Of a stretch of DNA of 64,000 nucleotides, positions 10,791 to 21,262 are shown one piece after another. A model generated the notes under the pieces. It was not told where the DNA came from. It worked only from the letters and a program-made list of their open reading frames with translations, and searched no databases. Every line of letters starts with the position of its first letter. Position 1 is the first letter of the stretch. The stretch lies in the NCBI RefSeq assembly GCF_000237925.1, contig NC_031498.1, positions 25,988,308 to 26,052,307 of the forward strand. The letters are read 5' to 3'. A program made the translations under genes and the position numbers. The stretch is from Schistosoma mansoni (Eukaryota; Platyhelminthes; Trematoda; Strigeidida; Schistosomatidae).

Positions 10791-11260
10791 TCTTACGCTT
10801 GTTACCTCTCATAAAGAAGCATAGGTCGTCCACTAGCATTCTCCATCCAACTCTGTCCCAAACAATCCTTTTCATGTATGATTCCGATTTGTGTTGCAGC
10901 GTGTTCTTTGGTCTTTCTCTTTTCCGTTTCCCTTCAGGATTCCAAGTTGGCACTTGCCTCGTGATGCAATTTGATGATTTCCGTAATGCATGTCCTATCC
11001 ACTTCCAACAACTTTTCCTAATTTCCTATTCAGATGGAATCTGATTTGTTCTCTCCCATAGTAGGTTGTTGGTGATGGTATCCGGTCAACGGACATTGAA
11101 CATATTGTGTAGAAGATTGTTTATAAATACTTGTACTGTTTTGAGTATGGTTGTGGTAGTTCTCTGATTTTCAGCTCAATACAGTAGAACTGTCTTCAAG
11201 TTGGTATTGAAAATTTTACTACATATTAATCTCAAGTGATGCAACCAGAACTCATTTAGC
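10791..11260 (-). mobile_element. RTE-type retrotransposon 3' fragment
   Basis: Read on the minus strand it carries the RTE C-terminal tail ([19 protein letters not shown], then DRVGWRMLV) followed by a GTAACAAGCGTAAG 3' end. Upstream, only decayed RT remnants remain, with frameshifts. It resembles the fragment at 46949-48230 more than the copy at 954-1970. Confidence 0.8.
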
Positions 11261-11261
11261 T

Positions 11262-12738
11262 ATCAGAATACGAATACTACCCAGTTGTAAACAACGGCTC
11301 TCCCACAAAAATTGAGTGGAGCTAGATATCTTGTAGAATAACTCTGGTGTATCACAGATAACTAGAATTGATTTAAAATCATGATAAGGAAAACCTTGTT
11401 AAATTTATCAAGTGTATGATTCAAACTGAAAAGCTAACATATTCAACATTAGTTTCCAAGTGAATCTTTAGTTATAAGTTTGTTGATAGCGTTGAGTCGC
11501 AATTGACTATGATCACCACTACATGAAGATTACGTGCCAAGTATCGACATGGATCCCTTAGTAGGCCAAAAACCAAAAGGCTGTTAATGGTTGCAATAAG
11601 GTATTTTTGTTGGCGATCTCGTCGTATCGAAAGAATACCGAGACGTGCCAAAGTTTACGGGCGGAACTGTCGAGTGTAAGCCATATCCAAAGTCTAGACA
11701 ACAATTATTTAAATAAAATCTCTGTTTACCTAAAGATAGATATCATCGCATACTAACATCGTCTTTGTGAACTACTAAAAATAATGGGGTACTGGAAAAT
11801 TGCTTTGTCTTAGTCTCAAACTATCGAGCAATGGACAAAATCGAACTGAGGCTCTTCAACTCTTACGATTAACCTTGGATCAGTCGTAAAGAGCAGAATA
11901 CTATCAAATAATCATGGATTTGAACATAGCAAAAATCAAGTGGTTGATTTATTATACACTGCTATGAGTAAACTATATTCTTTAATCGTCAAAATTACGT
12001 TAATCACAAACTATTGACCAGATCATGGGAATTAACTGCTTATATATAATATATGGAACACTAGATCAAGTATTAATTCATTTTAAGAAATTGATTTTAG
12101 ATCTGTAATTCTAATACCATCGATCTACCGTAAATCGATGAACGCAAAACATTCTTACATTAATCATTAGTTCACATGCCTATAAAAACTGGTGACCGAT
12201 GAAGTTTAGACATGTTATAAGTGAAACAGTTGTCACCAATTGCATTGGATGATCATCGCGATATACTTCAAATTGACTGAAGTTGAAAGTATACAAGTAG
12301 ACGCCGATTTAATAGTTCTAATGGTAAGGTATTCGAATTGTAAGTCCTTCTTGCAGTCCCGATGAACTACTGAAAAGTTTCATACTAGTTCGGATAGCTA
12401 TTCAGTGCACCATGATTTTCAATGGTACCCTAAATGAGATCAGTATATGGAAAATAGAACCTACAGATTAAACAGTTCTCCATCAAATGCATTCTACACA
12501 TATTTGGTTAATAAACTTCACTTATTGTCGATAACTGTAGTAATGATACAAGTCAACACCAAATTATCAATTTATAGAGTTACAATCTACCTTAACGTTT
12601 ATTTAAGAATTTCGCCCTAAATTCGATTTTATATAGTCAGTACTTATCGTTGACCTACATTTTGTTTCCATTGAATAAATTATTTGATATTTATTTAATT
12701 AATCAATTCTGATTTTAAATAAATTATATTGAAATTCA
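11262..12738. other. Intergenic, no gene seen
   Basis: AT-rich sequence with no supported coding region or recognised repeat. Faint pieces recalling the 5' body of family B occur near 12190-12280 but are too decayed to claim. Confidence 0.55.
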
Positions 12739-12890
12739 TTTGGTATTGTTGGTTTGAATGTTCCCATTGATGTTTAGGACTGCAACTGGTCAGTCTCTTA
12801 TTGACCATATGTGCATACTGTGAGTATTGCCTCGATACTGCCTGAAGTCACAAGCATGGTAAGCAAAGATGGATAGTGGCTAGCAGTGGA

Positions 12891-12935
12891 ATCCAGGGTG
12901 CGCTCTTCGTCCTATTTGGGACTGGTCAGCTGGAT
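12891..12935 (-). ncRNA. Hammerhead relic, family A, G8C
   Basis: Stem I AUCCAG:CUGGAU and stem II GUCC:GGAC are kept. The core is CTGACCA (G8 to C), and the fourth base of GAAA is G, breaking the 15.1-16.1 pair. It is expected to be inactive. Confidence 0.8.
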
Positions 12936-13223
12936 GTACCTACATCTCAGAGTTGATGTTCACTCTGGGACTTGAACCCAGTACCATTCGCCTCAAACGC
13001 CATCGTGTTATCCACTTAGTTACAGAGTCCTGATAATCACTTGCTTGTGCAATGAGGTGAAGTTTAAATTCACTTATTATTACTTGTTTGAATCTTCCCA
13101 TTGATGTTTAGGACTGCAACTGGTTAGTCTCTAATTGGCATATGTGCATACTGTGCGTATTGCCTCGATATAGCCTTAATTCACAAACATTGTAAGCAAA
13201 GATGGATAGTAGCTAGCAGTGGA

Positions 13224-13271
13224 ATCCAGTTTGACGCGCGTTTCGACCTACTCGGGACTGGTCAGCTGGAT
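13224..13271 (-). ncRNA. Hammerhead relic, family A, G8C
   Basis: GAAACGCGCGTC is intact and stem I is perfect, but the core is again CTGACCA and two A residues are inserted after the GUC triplet. It shares its G8C change with the neighbouring unit. Confidence 0.8.
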
Positions 13272-13354
13272 GTACCTGCATCTCAGAGTTGATGTTCGAT
13301 TTGGGACTCGAACCTAGTACCTTTCGCTTCAGACGCCATCGCGTTATCCACTCA

Positions 13355-13460
13355 GAGTGAACATCAACTCTGAGATGCAGGTGCATTCAACTGACGAGTC
13401 CCAAATAGGACGAAACGTGCGTCCTGGATTCCACTGCTAGACACTATACATCCTTGCTTA
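13355..13460 (+). mobile_element. Family A fragment, inverted relative to the adjoining dimer
   Basis: This is the 3' part of a unit (from the tRNA B-arm flank through the ribozyme), joined directly to the minus-strand dimer and forming an inverted junction. The ribozyme (13385-13429) has CTGACGA, perfect stem II, GAAA and GCGUC. Stem I has a mismatch next to the core (AUUCAA with CUGGAU), so activity is doubtful. Confidence 0.8.
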
Positions 13461-13749
13461 TAAATTATATTTTGTTTTGTATCTCACCACAGGAAACAAT
13501 AGGCCATTATTTTTCTCTCTCACTTTAATTGTGTTGTGTTTTTTACCTTGTTTAGATTCTCATTATATTCGTCAGTCAGTGTTCTCTATACTTCTTTTTA
13601 CTTTCTTTTTCACTATAAAATGAAAGATAATGAAAAAATGTTATTCACATGATAAACACCGAGGTGTACAACTGTGAGTTTTGATCGTTAATGGAAATAT
13701 ACGCAAATCATTTGAAACAAGACGATGATAATGTTAATGGTTAAGAGTT

Positions 13750-14175
13750 GTCTGTTTTCATGATTGATTGATCACTGGGTGGTGATCAATGTCATACGTG
13801 TCAAGTCCTTCTTAGTGCTGATCGAATGCTATCGATCAATGTGGCCACTAGTCTAGGTGGCTCGACACTGTGTGCACTATGTTGAGATAAGATGGTGGTT
13901 GGAGGTGGTCAACAGGAAATCCTGGACCCGGGTTTCGTGCTACTTGGCACTCATCAGCAAGGTATACCTGTAATCTTGAGGGAACTGGTGCTCCCTGGCG
14001 GATTCGATCCTGTGTCACTCAGCTTCACAGTCAGAGACGTTACCACTGAGCTATTCGGGCCGCGACCGACCTTCTGTAGGACTGAGATGTAATCACAACT
14101 GATTGATCACTGGGTGGTGGTCAATGTCATACGTGTCAAGTACTTCTTAGTGCTGATCGAATGCTATCGATCTGT
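13750..14175 (-). mobile_element. Family C hammerhead SINE, 1.2 tandem units
   Basis: The block starting GATTGATCACTGGGTGGT at 13766 recurs at 14101, giving a 335-nt unit. On the minus strand the unit has a tRNA-like head at 13990-14065: A-box TAGCTCAGTGG (plus 14043-14053) and B-box GGATCGAATCC (plus 14000-14010), both matching consensus. A hammerhead follows. The layout is the same as family A, but the sequence outside the functional motifs is not. Confidence 0.85.
13913..13970 (-). ncRNA. Hammerhead ribozyme, family C, intact consensus core
   Basis: Read on the minus strand: stem I is CAGG, internal loop, ACCUUG on one side and CAGGAU, internal loop, CCUG on the other, with one mismatch and one G-U. 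The core is the canonical CTGATGA. Stem II is GUGC-CAAGUA-GCAC, perfect. GAAA follows; stem III is ACCC:GGGU, perfect and without a loop; the triplet is GUC. Every catalytic base is present. Stem II differs from family A (GUCC:GGAC) by paired substitutions, which supports selection for structure. Confidence 0.92.
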
Positions 14176-14269
14176 CTGTTTTTTACTCGTATCTTAGATA
14201 TGATCTGTATCCAAGCAAATGGTTCTCATCTGGCAGTTTGGTATCGTCAAAGTTGAATTCACGAATTGA

Positions 14270-14720
14270 TCTAAGCTGACCAATATTGAAAACCTGGAAG
14301 CACTGGACGGCCGTTTCGTCTTACAAATTCCCGAAATGGTAATAATCATGTTCTCACTAGTGACTAGCTTCGAGATGGATTTCCTGGAGTTCTAGTGATA
14401 AGCCGTGATCAGTTGAGTCCTGTCTATGTTGAGTGTGAGACAGTTATCCACGTCAGACAATGGATGAGGGGTTGAGCAAGATCACGGATCGATCCAAGTT
14501 AGACATCAATACCGTTGTATGCCGTCTCAGTGGTCTAGATGTTAAGCTTTCGAGCGCAAGATCGAAGGTCTTGGGTTTGAGTCCTGCGTGTAGGATCGTG
14601 GATGCACACTGCTGGGACCCATACTATGACGAAACGGTAGTCCAGTGCTTCTAGGTTTTCAGTTGTGGTCTAGCTTAGGTTGACTCGTGAATTCAACTCT
14701 GAAGATACTACAATTTCCAT
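14270..14720. mobile_element. Family B: minus fragment (14270-14330) followed by plus full-length copy
   Basis: The plus copy begins with the family's 5' body (TTCTCACTAGTGACTAGCTT) at 14350, then a tRNA-like head around 14515-14590 and a ribozyme region whose core has lost bases (CTGGGACC). GACGAAACGG and CAGTGC remain. It is inactive by deletion. Confidence 0.75.
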
Positions 14721-14721
14721 A

Positions 14722-15791
14722 AATCCACAAAATTTCGTACAACACTGAAAATCAGAAACAACTATCGTGGTAGAATAATAGGAATCCACTTATTTTACAT
14801 ATTTTCTTCAGCTGCTTACTGATATCCTGGGTCAATCAGACAGGCTAGTCGATAACTGAGAGATGCCGATGTACCATTCGTGGACACAAGGAAAACGAAC
14901 CGTTATAACAGTTTCTCAACCATCTTCCAATGTCACATGTCTCTTATATTGATATTAAACATATACTCAATGCTGATTCATCCCAAGAGGTAATTACATG
15001 AGGTTCTAGTGTGAATCCGTGACCAGCAGAGTAAAACTACGTCAGGTGTGAGGTGAATGTTAATGACAATAGACGATGGAAGCACGACATCATTTGAAGG
15101 ATGAGACAACTGTACAGTTCTTCCTAGATTTCAACAATTGTTTAACAAGGTTTGTTTTGCGATACACACTATAAAATTCAACAAGCTTCACAAACCCGTA
15201 TGCTAAATATAATTTTGTTTGTATAAAACATTAATGATTCAAAATGGACTACACGTCTGATTAGTTGATAAATCCCTGATTTGTTCCACATTTTCCATAC
15301 ATTTACAGAAAAAGGGTTAAGTTTTATGTGAGATAATTCGTACCGGATTTCTTGTTTGACTAGCGGTTAGGTTACAGGGATTAAATTTCACCAGTTCTCT
15401 CTCACATTATAAGCTGAAGTAGCCTTTGAACAAGATCATATAATGGTAAATTGATTTAGGGTCTAACTTAGGGATAACTCTTTTTTGTTCAACACTGATT
15501 GTTGAACATTTGAATCGTCTAGATAGTATGAGCTTCTACGATAATGTATGTCGGAGATTTATTACCAGAAGGCGGAAGACTGATGACAAACTCAGCTTGT
15601 ACTCCTTAAGCCTGTATGTTTTATCCACCTTTGAGCTTATTTGAATATAGAAGTATCTATTGCTTATAAAGTCCAGGGTTATCTGTAACGAATAAGATGG
15701 ATTAATGTCAATTAATGACAGAAAACGCTTAAGACTAATCATAATCATTCATTTATGTATTCACATCATATACAAATGTTAAGAAAGTACT
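14722..15791. other. Intergenic, decayed repeats only
   Basis: A diverged piece of the family B 5' body lies at about 15000-15080. Otherwise I see no gene, RNA or repeat. Confidence 0.5.
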
Positions 15792-16397
15792 GTCAACCTA
15801 ATTTAACTCCGCCTGTAGGTCCTCTGGGGGCTGCTGCCGGTCCCAAGCCCGGATAAAGGAAGAGGATTGGGCGTGGGGTTAGCGACCCCATCCCGTAGAA
15901 AACCAACTCGCTAAAAAAATGCTAACCAGAAAAAATTATACAAACCATCTAAACTGTATGGGGCGGAGACGTGGAGAACTACGAAAGCCATCATCCAGAA
16001 GATACAAGTGTTTATTAACAGTTGTCTACGCAAAATACTTCGGATGCGTTGGCCAGACAATATCAACAACAAGCTACTGTGGGAGACAACAAACCAGATT
16101 CCAGCGGAGGAAGAAATTAGAAAGAAGAGCTGGAAGTGGATAGGACACACATTGAAGAAATCACCCAACTGCGTCACAAGACAAGCCCTCACATGGAATC
16201 CTGAAGGCCAAAGGAGAAGAACAAGACCAAAGAACACATTACGCCGAGAAATAGAGACAGACATGAGAAGAATGAACAGCAACTGGATAGCACTAGAAAA
16301 GAAGGTCCAGGACAGAGTGGGTTGGAGAATGCTGGTCGTCTGTCTATGCTCCATTGGGGTTAACAGGCGTAAGAAAGTAAGTAAGTCAACCTAATTT
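15792..16397 (+). mobile_element. Internally deleted RTE element with both ends and a 13-bp target duplication
   Basis: The direct repeat GTCAACCTAATTT (15792-15804 and 16385-16397) bounds a 580-bp element. It starts with a GC-rich 5' leader (CTGCTGCCGGTCCCAAGCCC, then GACCCCATCCCGTAGAAAAC). From ~15948 it passes straight into the last ~140 codons of the RTE ORF ([24 protein letters not shown]), ending in a GTAA tail. The endonuclease and most of the RT are absent. Having true 5' and 3' ends plus a target duplication suggests it was mobilised in its shortened form, as a non-autonomous derivative, or was deleted after insertion. Confidence 0.88.
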
Positions 16398-16782
16398 CTC
16401 AGTATATTTTGTCAATAACAGTCATATGATGCATCCTAGGTTTCAATAATTGCTGAACTAAGATCAGTCCATAATGTAAACTATGAAGTATTTCTTAAAA
16501 TTAACATTCTTACTTGGGTTATGCATTACACATTGTTATGCTTTTTAGCTTATTGTAACGATGAAATTCTCGAAAAGTATTCGTCTCATCAAATCTTGAT
16601 ATTTTAATATCATTTTTAATGATATGTGTACAACACTAATTAGCATTATTGAGTTATTTCTTTTCAATTTTTGGTTCCATACTAATATGTATAATTCCAT
16701 TTGAGCTTGTTTAATGTGTGGTCACGTATTATATCCATATCATTACATTCTAAATGATATATAATTAAGAATTGGAATGAAA
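16398..16782. other. Intergenic, nothing seen
   Basis: AT-rich sequence; no coding or repeat signal recognised. Confidence 0.55.
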
Positions 16783-17272
16783 GTTTATTTACTTAGGCAC
16801 ATAAATATTGGTACAAGGGAGCATCAGATATATATGCGCCACGCAAATCAAATGAGATTTGTGTGAGGGCTATGATACTGCCCAGGTGCCCAAACTGAAA
16901 CAGGTGGTTTTCTTAGAGGGCCACACTCGGAGCCTTTGACCTAAAGGTCTAATCCACAAGGCAGTGGAACATCGTGGGGAGATGCAGTCACATGGTAACC
17001 GGTGACCGATGATTGATTCATACGCCATTTGTTCCCTCAGGATACTGGAGCCCATGTGCACCACTGGTTTGTATGGATCATCCATATCCACCAACCCGGT
17101 TGAAGCGCCGGACATTCGCTTTTCGTCCTCTCAATTTCGTAAACAACACCCCCGCCACGAGAAGGCAGTGAGTATGACTTCCCTGGCAGGGGCTATATAC
17201 GTGTGGCCATGTGAGAGTATTTCGAGAGTAAGAGTGGACTCTCCCTACTCTCGTCCGTACCAGGGCATTCGA
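16783..17272 (-). repeat. Family R dispersed repeat, copy 2
   Basis: A near full-length copy. The plus strand begins with the reverse complement of the TAAA-type tail (TTTATTTACTTAGGCACATA) and ends at CGTACCAGGGCATTCG, like copies 1 and 5. Confidence 0.85.
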
Positions 17273-17574
17273 TGGCATTTATCTAGAACTGAAGTTGAGA
17301 TTTAACATAAGTTACACCAGTAGGATTCATATATGCTCAATTATATTTCCTTTAAGAAGTTAATGAATTACCTAAAACTAACTGTTTCTCTGAATCCATA
17401 CAAACATTTAAATAACTAAAAAAACTATATTATACACCCTCTATGGTTTTATGCAGTTATTAGAAAAAAATATACTTAACTGAAAATCATTATGAATATT
17501 AACAAGTCTAAGTGAAGATGACCACTTTTGATATCACTATGCTATGTGCAAAACGCGATTCCCAATACACGTAG

Positions 17575-17880
17575 TGCAATTATCCAACATTTAACCATGT
17601 AGGGTGTGAGATAGTTAAGCATTGCAGACAATGGTTGAGAGTCGCGCAATATCATGAACTGATCAAATTTAGACATGAACACTTTTAAATGTCGACTCAG
17701 TGGTCTAAAGGTTAACCGTTCATGAGCACAATAGAAGATCCTGAGTTCGATTTCCGGATGCGAGATCCTAGGTGTCCACTACTGAATCATCCGATACTAG
17801 AGCGAAATGGCCGTTTAGTACTTTCAGTTTTTCAGTAGTAGTCTAGCAAAGACCAGTTTGTGATTTAAACTATTAAAATG
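17575..17880 (+). repeat. Family B repeat, degenerate
   Basis: The tRNA-like head (CGACTCAGTGGTCTAAAGGTT, ~17692) and tail are recognisable. The ribozyme core reads CTGAATC and stem II is lost, while GAAATGGCCG persists. Confidence 0.7.
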
Positions 17881-18070
17881 AAAATAGACATTATTGATGT
17901 TAAATAATATTTCATCCAAATAAATGCATCCTATAAATAGTTGATTGATTGTGCATTTTATCTATTTAATCACATGCTACTTTAATATGTCAGTTCGCAT
18001 ATAACAGACTGAATCCATGTCAACTATAATTAAGGTTATTTCATATAAATATATAGTTATATTGATCATA

Positions 18071-18139
18071 ATTTTGATGTTGGTTTGTTCTCTGAGCTGA
18101 CCAAACCATCCAGCTCAGAGAACAAACCAACATCAAAAT
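18071..18139. repeat. Perfect 29-bp hairpin (foldback family D)
   Basis: Positions 18071-18099 and 18111-18139 are exact reverse complements around an 11-nt loop. The arm contains TTTGTTCTCTGAGCTG, which recurs in the larger foldback at 21720-21965 and in fragments at 28985 and 61689. Confidence 0.93.
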
Positions 18140-18429
18140 CACCCACCTGAGCTACAAATTGATCATAATACCTAACAAATAAAAAAAATCGACTAAATTT
18201 TAGTTCATGAAGGAAACTAACTTCAAGTTGGAATAATCTTCAGAAACTAATTAAGGTAATTATTGTGGATTTACTAGTGACTAGTACTTAGGATAGGTTT
18301 TCTGAGATTCTAATGTGAATAGGTGACTTGCATCTGTTAATGGAGTAGTTGTTTTAAACTAAGGATCATTATGGATTCAGATTTATTTGATTCCGAAATA
18401 CTAACCAGTGGATGGTTTAGTTGTGTACT

Positions 18430-18700
18430 AAGTCATATTTTTAATACTCAAGGTGTTGATTCGATGTAGTCAGCAGGAAACTTTTCTTTATCTAAGTTTT
18501 ATACTAATTGACACTCTCCAGCGAGGTCCACATGTAATATCGGGGGGACTGATGCTCCCTACCGGATTCGATTCCTTGTCACCCAGCTCGTTGTCAGAGA
18601 TGTTACCACTAAGCTAGGTGGGTCGTGACTGATCAGTGAAATTAAATCAGCACTAAGAAGGAATTGACATATAAGACATTGGTCACTATCCATTGATCAA
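18430..18700 (-). repeat. Family C repeat, degenerate
   Basis: It aligns by eye with 13890-14100: the tRNA-like head includes GGAATCGAATCCGG (minus strand), and the flank has GTCAGAGATGTTACCACTAA on the plus strand. The ribozyme segment is scrambled. Confidence 0.65.
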
Positions 18701-18889
18701 TCAGTAATAAATATCTATAATGCACCATGGATCGGCTCACTGAATATTTTACAAAACTTCTCATGATCATTCACATGATCGTCATCTGGTTCGTGACTGT
18801 CTTTAATTATTATGAATAGACAACGCTCCCTACTAAATGAATTTATGATTGAGCTGTACAACTGCATGGGGGATTTGTGGAGGTTGTAA

Positions 18890-19160
18890 AATTTTAAAAG
18901 TTGAAATCAGGAATCGATCTAAGCTGAGCCACCACTGAAAATCTGGAAGCACTGGACGGGCGTTTTGCCTTAATGTGAGACTCCTCAGAAGCGAGCGTCC
19001 ACGACCCCACACGCATGAATCGAATCCATGAACTTCGTCCTCGCGCGCAAACACTTAAGCTCTAGAACACTAAGCTGACTTTCAACGGTGTTAATGTACA
19101 ACTCTAACTAATCCATGATATTGCGCAACCCTGAGGAGTCGCATACTATATTAGTCCGGC
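18890..19160 (-). mobile_element. Family B repeat with near-complete tRNA-like head
   Basis: The minus-strand copy has its ribozyme region at 18949-18994. CTGAGGA and CAGTGC are kept, but G12 is lost (AGGCAAAAC) and stem II is broken, so it should be inactive. Confidence 0.78.
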
Positions 19161-19164
19161 TCGT

Positions 19165-20836
19165 GATTTCAACAGCAAATATATTTTAGTTCTGTACTCA
19201 TACATTAATAAAGATGATGATGTAACAGAAAGGTTAAAATGCTAGATTATGTAATGCAAGTGATAATGACAACAAAAATGTATGTGCTAATCAATAGCCG
19301 TATAAGAATAATAAGTTAACAATGGATCATAGTGCGAATAGAGTAAGATAATTAAAGTGTTTTTGTCATATTGATTAAAGATAATAGAGGGATTAAATTA
19401 AATGATGTGGTATCAGAAATGTCTTCAAATGTGAAATCAATTTGTTGGAAATCTAATAATAACGATAATGATAAAAAATAGTTTCAGGCCACGGTAAAGA
19501 CAACGATAAACCACACTTCCTTGGTACGCAGAGTTCAAAGTTCATTGTATGGATGGGAAAAATCTTCTACTGTTTTAAGGAGTTGAGTACGAAGAAATCT
19601 TGTATAAAAAACTTTAAAATCAACCTGTGGGGGCAGTAGAGTGGTTAGAATAGATAAAATATTCAAGGATAGGACTTCTAACCACGTTCACCTCACCTTT
19701 GTAGAACCCCTCTAGAATATGTTTTCTTATTCGAATTGAAAGTAAGCTTTGGCTACTACTTGTGTACTCTGTTTCAAAAGAGCAGACAAGCTGGTCAATG
19801 CACACAGAGGTGATCAGACGAAGGAGTTTATTTTCGAAATTTAGCATACCTATATATATTTGTACATCTTGATAGTAAGTTAGTCGAAAAGAAATTCCTT
19901 CTCTAAACTTCATATTTTATTTTAAGCGTTGTTGTTGGTTCGAAACTCATTTGATCGATTGGGCTGTGGAGTAGTATCTCTGATTTCCACTTCCAATGTG
20001 TAGTTTATTAGTTTAATATATGAAACTGCACTTGGCAAATAAGTTTACATTGGTCTAAGCCTCTTTATAGCACTTAATTAGATCAATATTTATGAATATA
20101 TGTGATCAATAATGAAGTGATTATATATATTTTTCGGTTTATAATATTGTTACAATGAATGGATTAGAAAGACAATTAAAGTATATGGTTATCATAAATG
20201 TTCACTATATTTACTTATTGAGTTTATATAAAAACTCAATTTCCAAGTTCCAGATATCTAAGTTGGTAATCTAAGTAGTACATAGGTTAGGGAAAGTGTG
20301 TTATACTGAAATCAGTTTTTGAACTCATGCCAAAAATTCCTGATAAATAACTTCATTTAATAAACAATGAAAGATATACAAGAGTTTGGCGACTTATCTT
20401 GACTAGAACTCTTCCAATTTTATTTGTCAGAAGTGTTGTCTACGACTTAAACAAGTATATGCAACTAAACAGAATCAGGAAAATACAGTTTACTGTGTGT
20501 TCCGTTGTTAAGGCTGAACACAATCAAGGACTAATACTGTAATGAGTTTCAGCAAGTTTTAATATAATAATTATTATTTATTAATCCGTTAGATACTAAA
20601 TTGGCATGTTATTTAGTGCCTTAATTATTTCCAATTCAGAGAGACCCTACCTTTCCTAAGTAACGTTACTAAATTTAATGATAATAAATCACTGTTGTTT
20701 GAGCAACCGTTCACCAATTGTCTTCAGTGAGTTGTTATCTCACAACAGACGTGATTGAACTCCATTGGTCACTGCTTCCCACTAGAACTCCAGGACATGT
20801 ATCTTGAAGTCAGTCACCAGTAAGCATATGATTATA
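19165..20836. other. Intergenic, no gene seen
   Basis: No supported coding sequence. The 97-codon open frame at 19620-19913 (minus) has no family likeness and no splice context that I could recognise. Confidence 0.5.
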
Positions 20837-20924
20837 ATCAGAAGGGGTTTTGTGGAGATTCCAGTATTTCTCATAGCTGAAATCATGAGTCAATTGAAGC
20901 TAGACCACCATGGAAAACCTGGAA

Positions 20925-20970
20925 GCAATGGACGGCCGTTTTGTCCGATTATGGGGCTTCTCAGCAGTGC
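20925..20970 (-). ncRNA. Hammerhead relic, family B
   Basis: It reads CTGAGAA (G8 to A) and GGACAAAAC (G12 to A), with stem III ACGGCCGT and GUC kept. Inactive by sequence. Confidence 0.75.
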
Positions 20971-21127
20971 GCATCCACGATTGCGCACTCACGAGATTCG
21001 AAGTTGGACATTTGAAGTTAGACATTAATAACTTTGGATGCCGGCTCAGTGGTGTAGAGGTTAAGTGCTCTGGCGTGAGACTGGTGGGTCCTGGGCTCGA
21101 ATCTCGCGAGTGCGGGATCGTGGATAC

Positions 21128-21173
21128 GCACTGTTGAGGAGTCCCATAATAGGACGAGTTGGCCGTCCAATGC
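21128..21173 (+). ncRNA. Hammerhead relic, family B, GAGTTGG subtype
   Basis: Stem II is perfect (GUCC:GGAC), but C3 is U (TTGAGGA) and GAAACGG is GAGTTGG. Confidence 0.75.
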
Positions 21174-21262
21174 TTCCAGGTTTTCCATATTGGTCTAACT
21201 TCGACTGACTCATGACTTCAACTATGAAAAAATACTGAAATCTCCACAAAACCCCTTCTGAT

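Larger units (their letters stand above)
12740..13355 (-). mobile_element. Family A hammerhead SINE, tandem dimer on minus strand
   Basis: Two head-to-tail units repeat with a 334-nt period (GTTTGAAT... at 12752 and 13086). Each holds a tRNA-like head and a hammerhead. Both ribozymes carry the same lesion, G8 changed to C (CTGACCA). Confidence 0.88.
20837..21262. mobile_element. Family B foldback element with ribozyme relics on both strands
   Basis: The ends are exact inverted termini (ATCAGAAGGGGTTTTGTGGA at 20837 and its complement ending 21262). The arms pair for about 145 bp with scattered mismatches, running from the terminus through tail and ribozyme to GGATCGTGG. The centre (~21015-21110) is a single tRNA-like head in plus orientation with box B-like GGGCTCGAATCTC. 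The minus ribozyme has G8 and G12 changed to A; the plus one has C3 changed and is the GAGTTGG subtype. I find no clear target duplication. Confidence 0.85.

Noticed and set aside
13990-14065. Cloverleaf-like sequence that could be a real tRNA gene
   Set aside because: The A- and B-boxes are good, but it is the head of a dispersed 335-nt repeat fused to a hammerhead, and acceptor-stem pairing is poor. The same applies to all family A and B heads.
19620-19913. 97-codon minus-strand open frame
   Set aside because: No recognisable domain, splice context or codon pattern; likely chance in AT-rich DNA.
20837-21262. DNA transposon with transposase
   Set aside because: Inverted termini are present but there is no room for or sign of a transposase; I call it a non-autonomous foldback.
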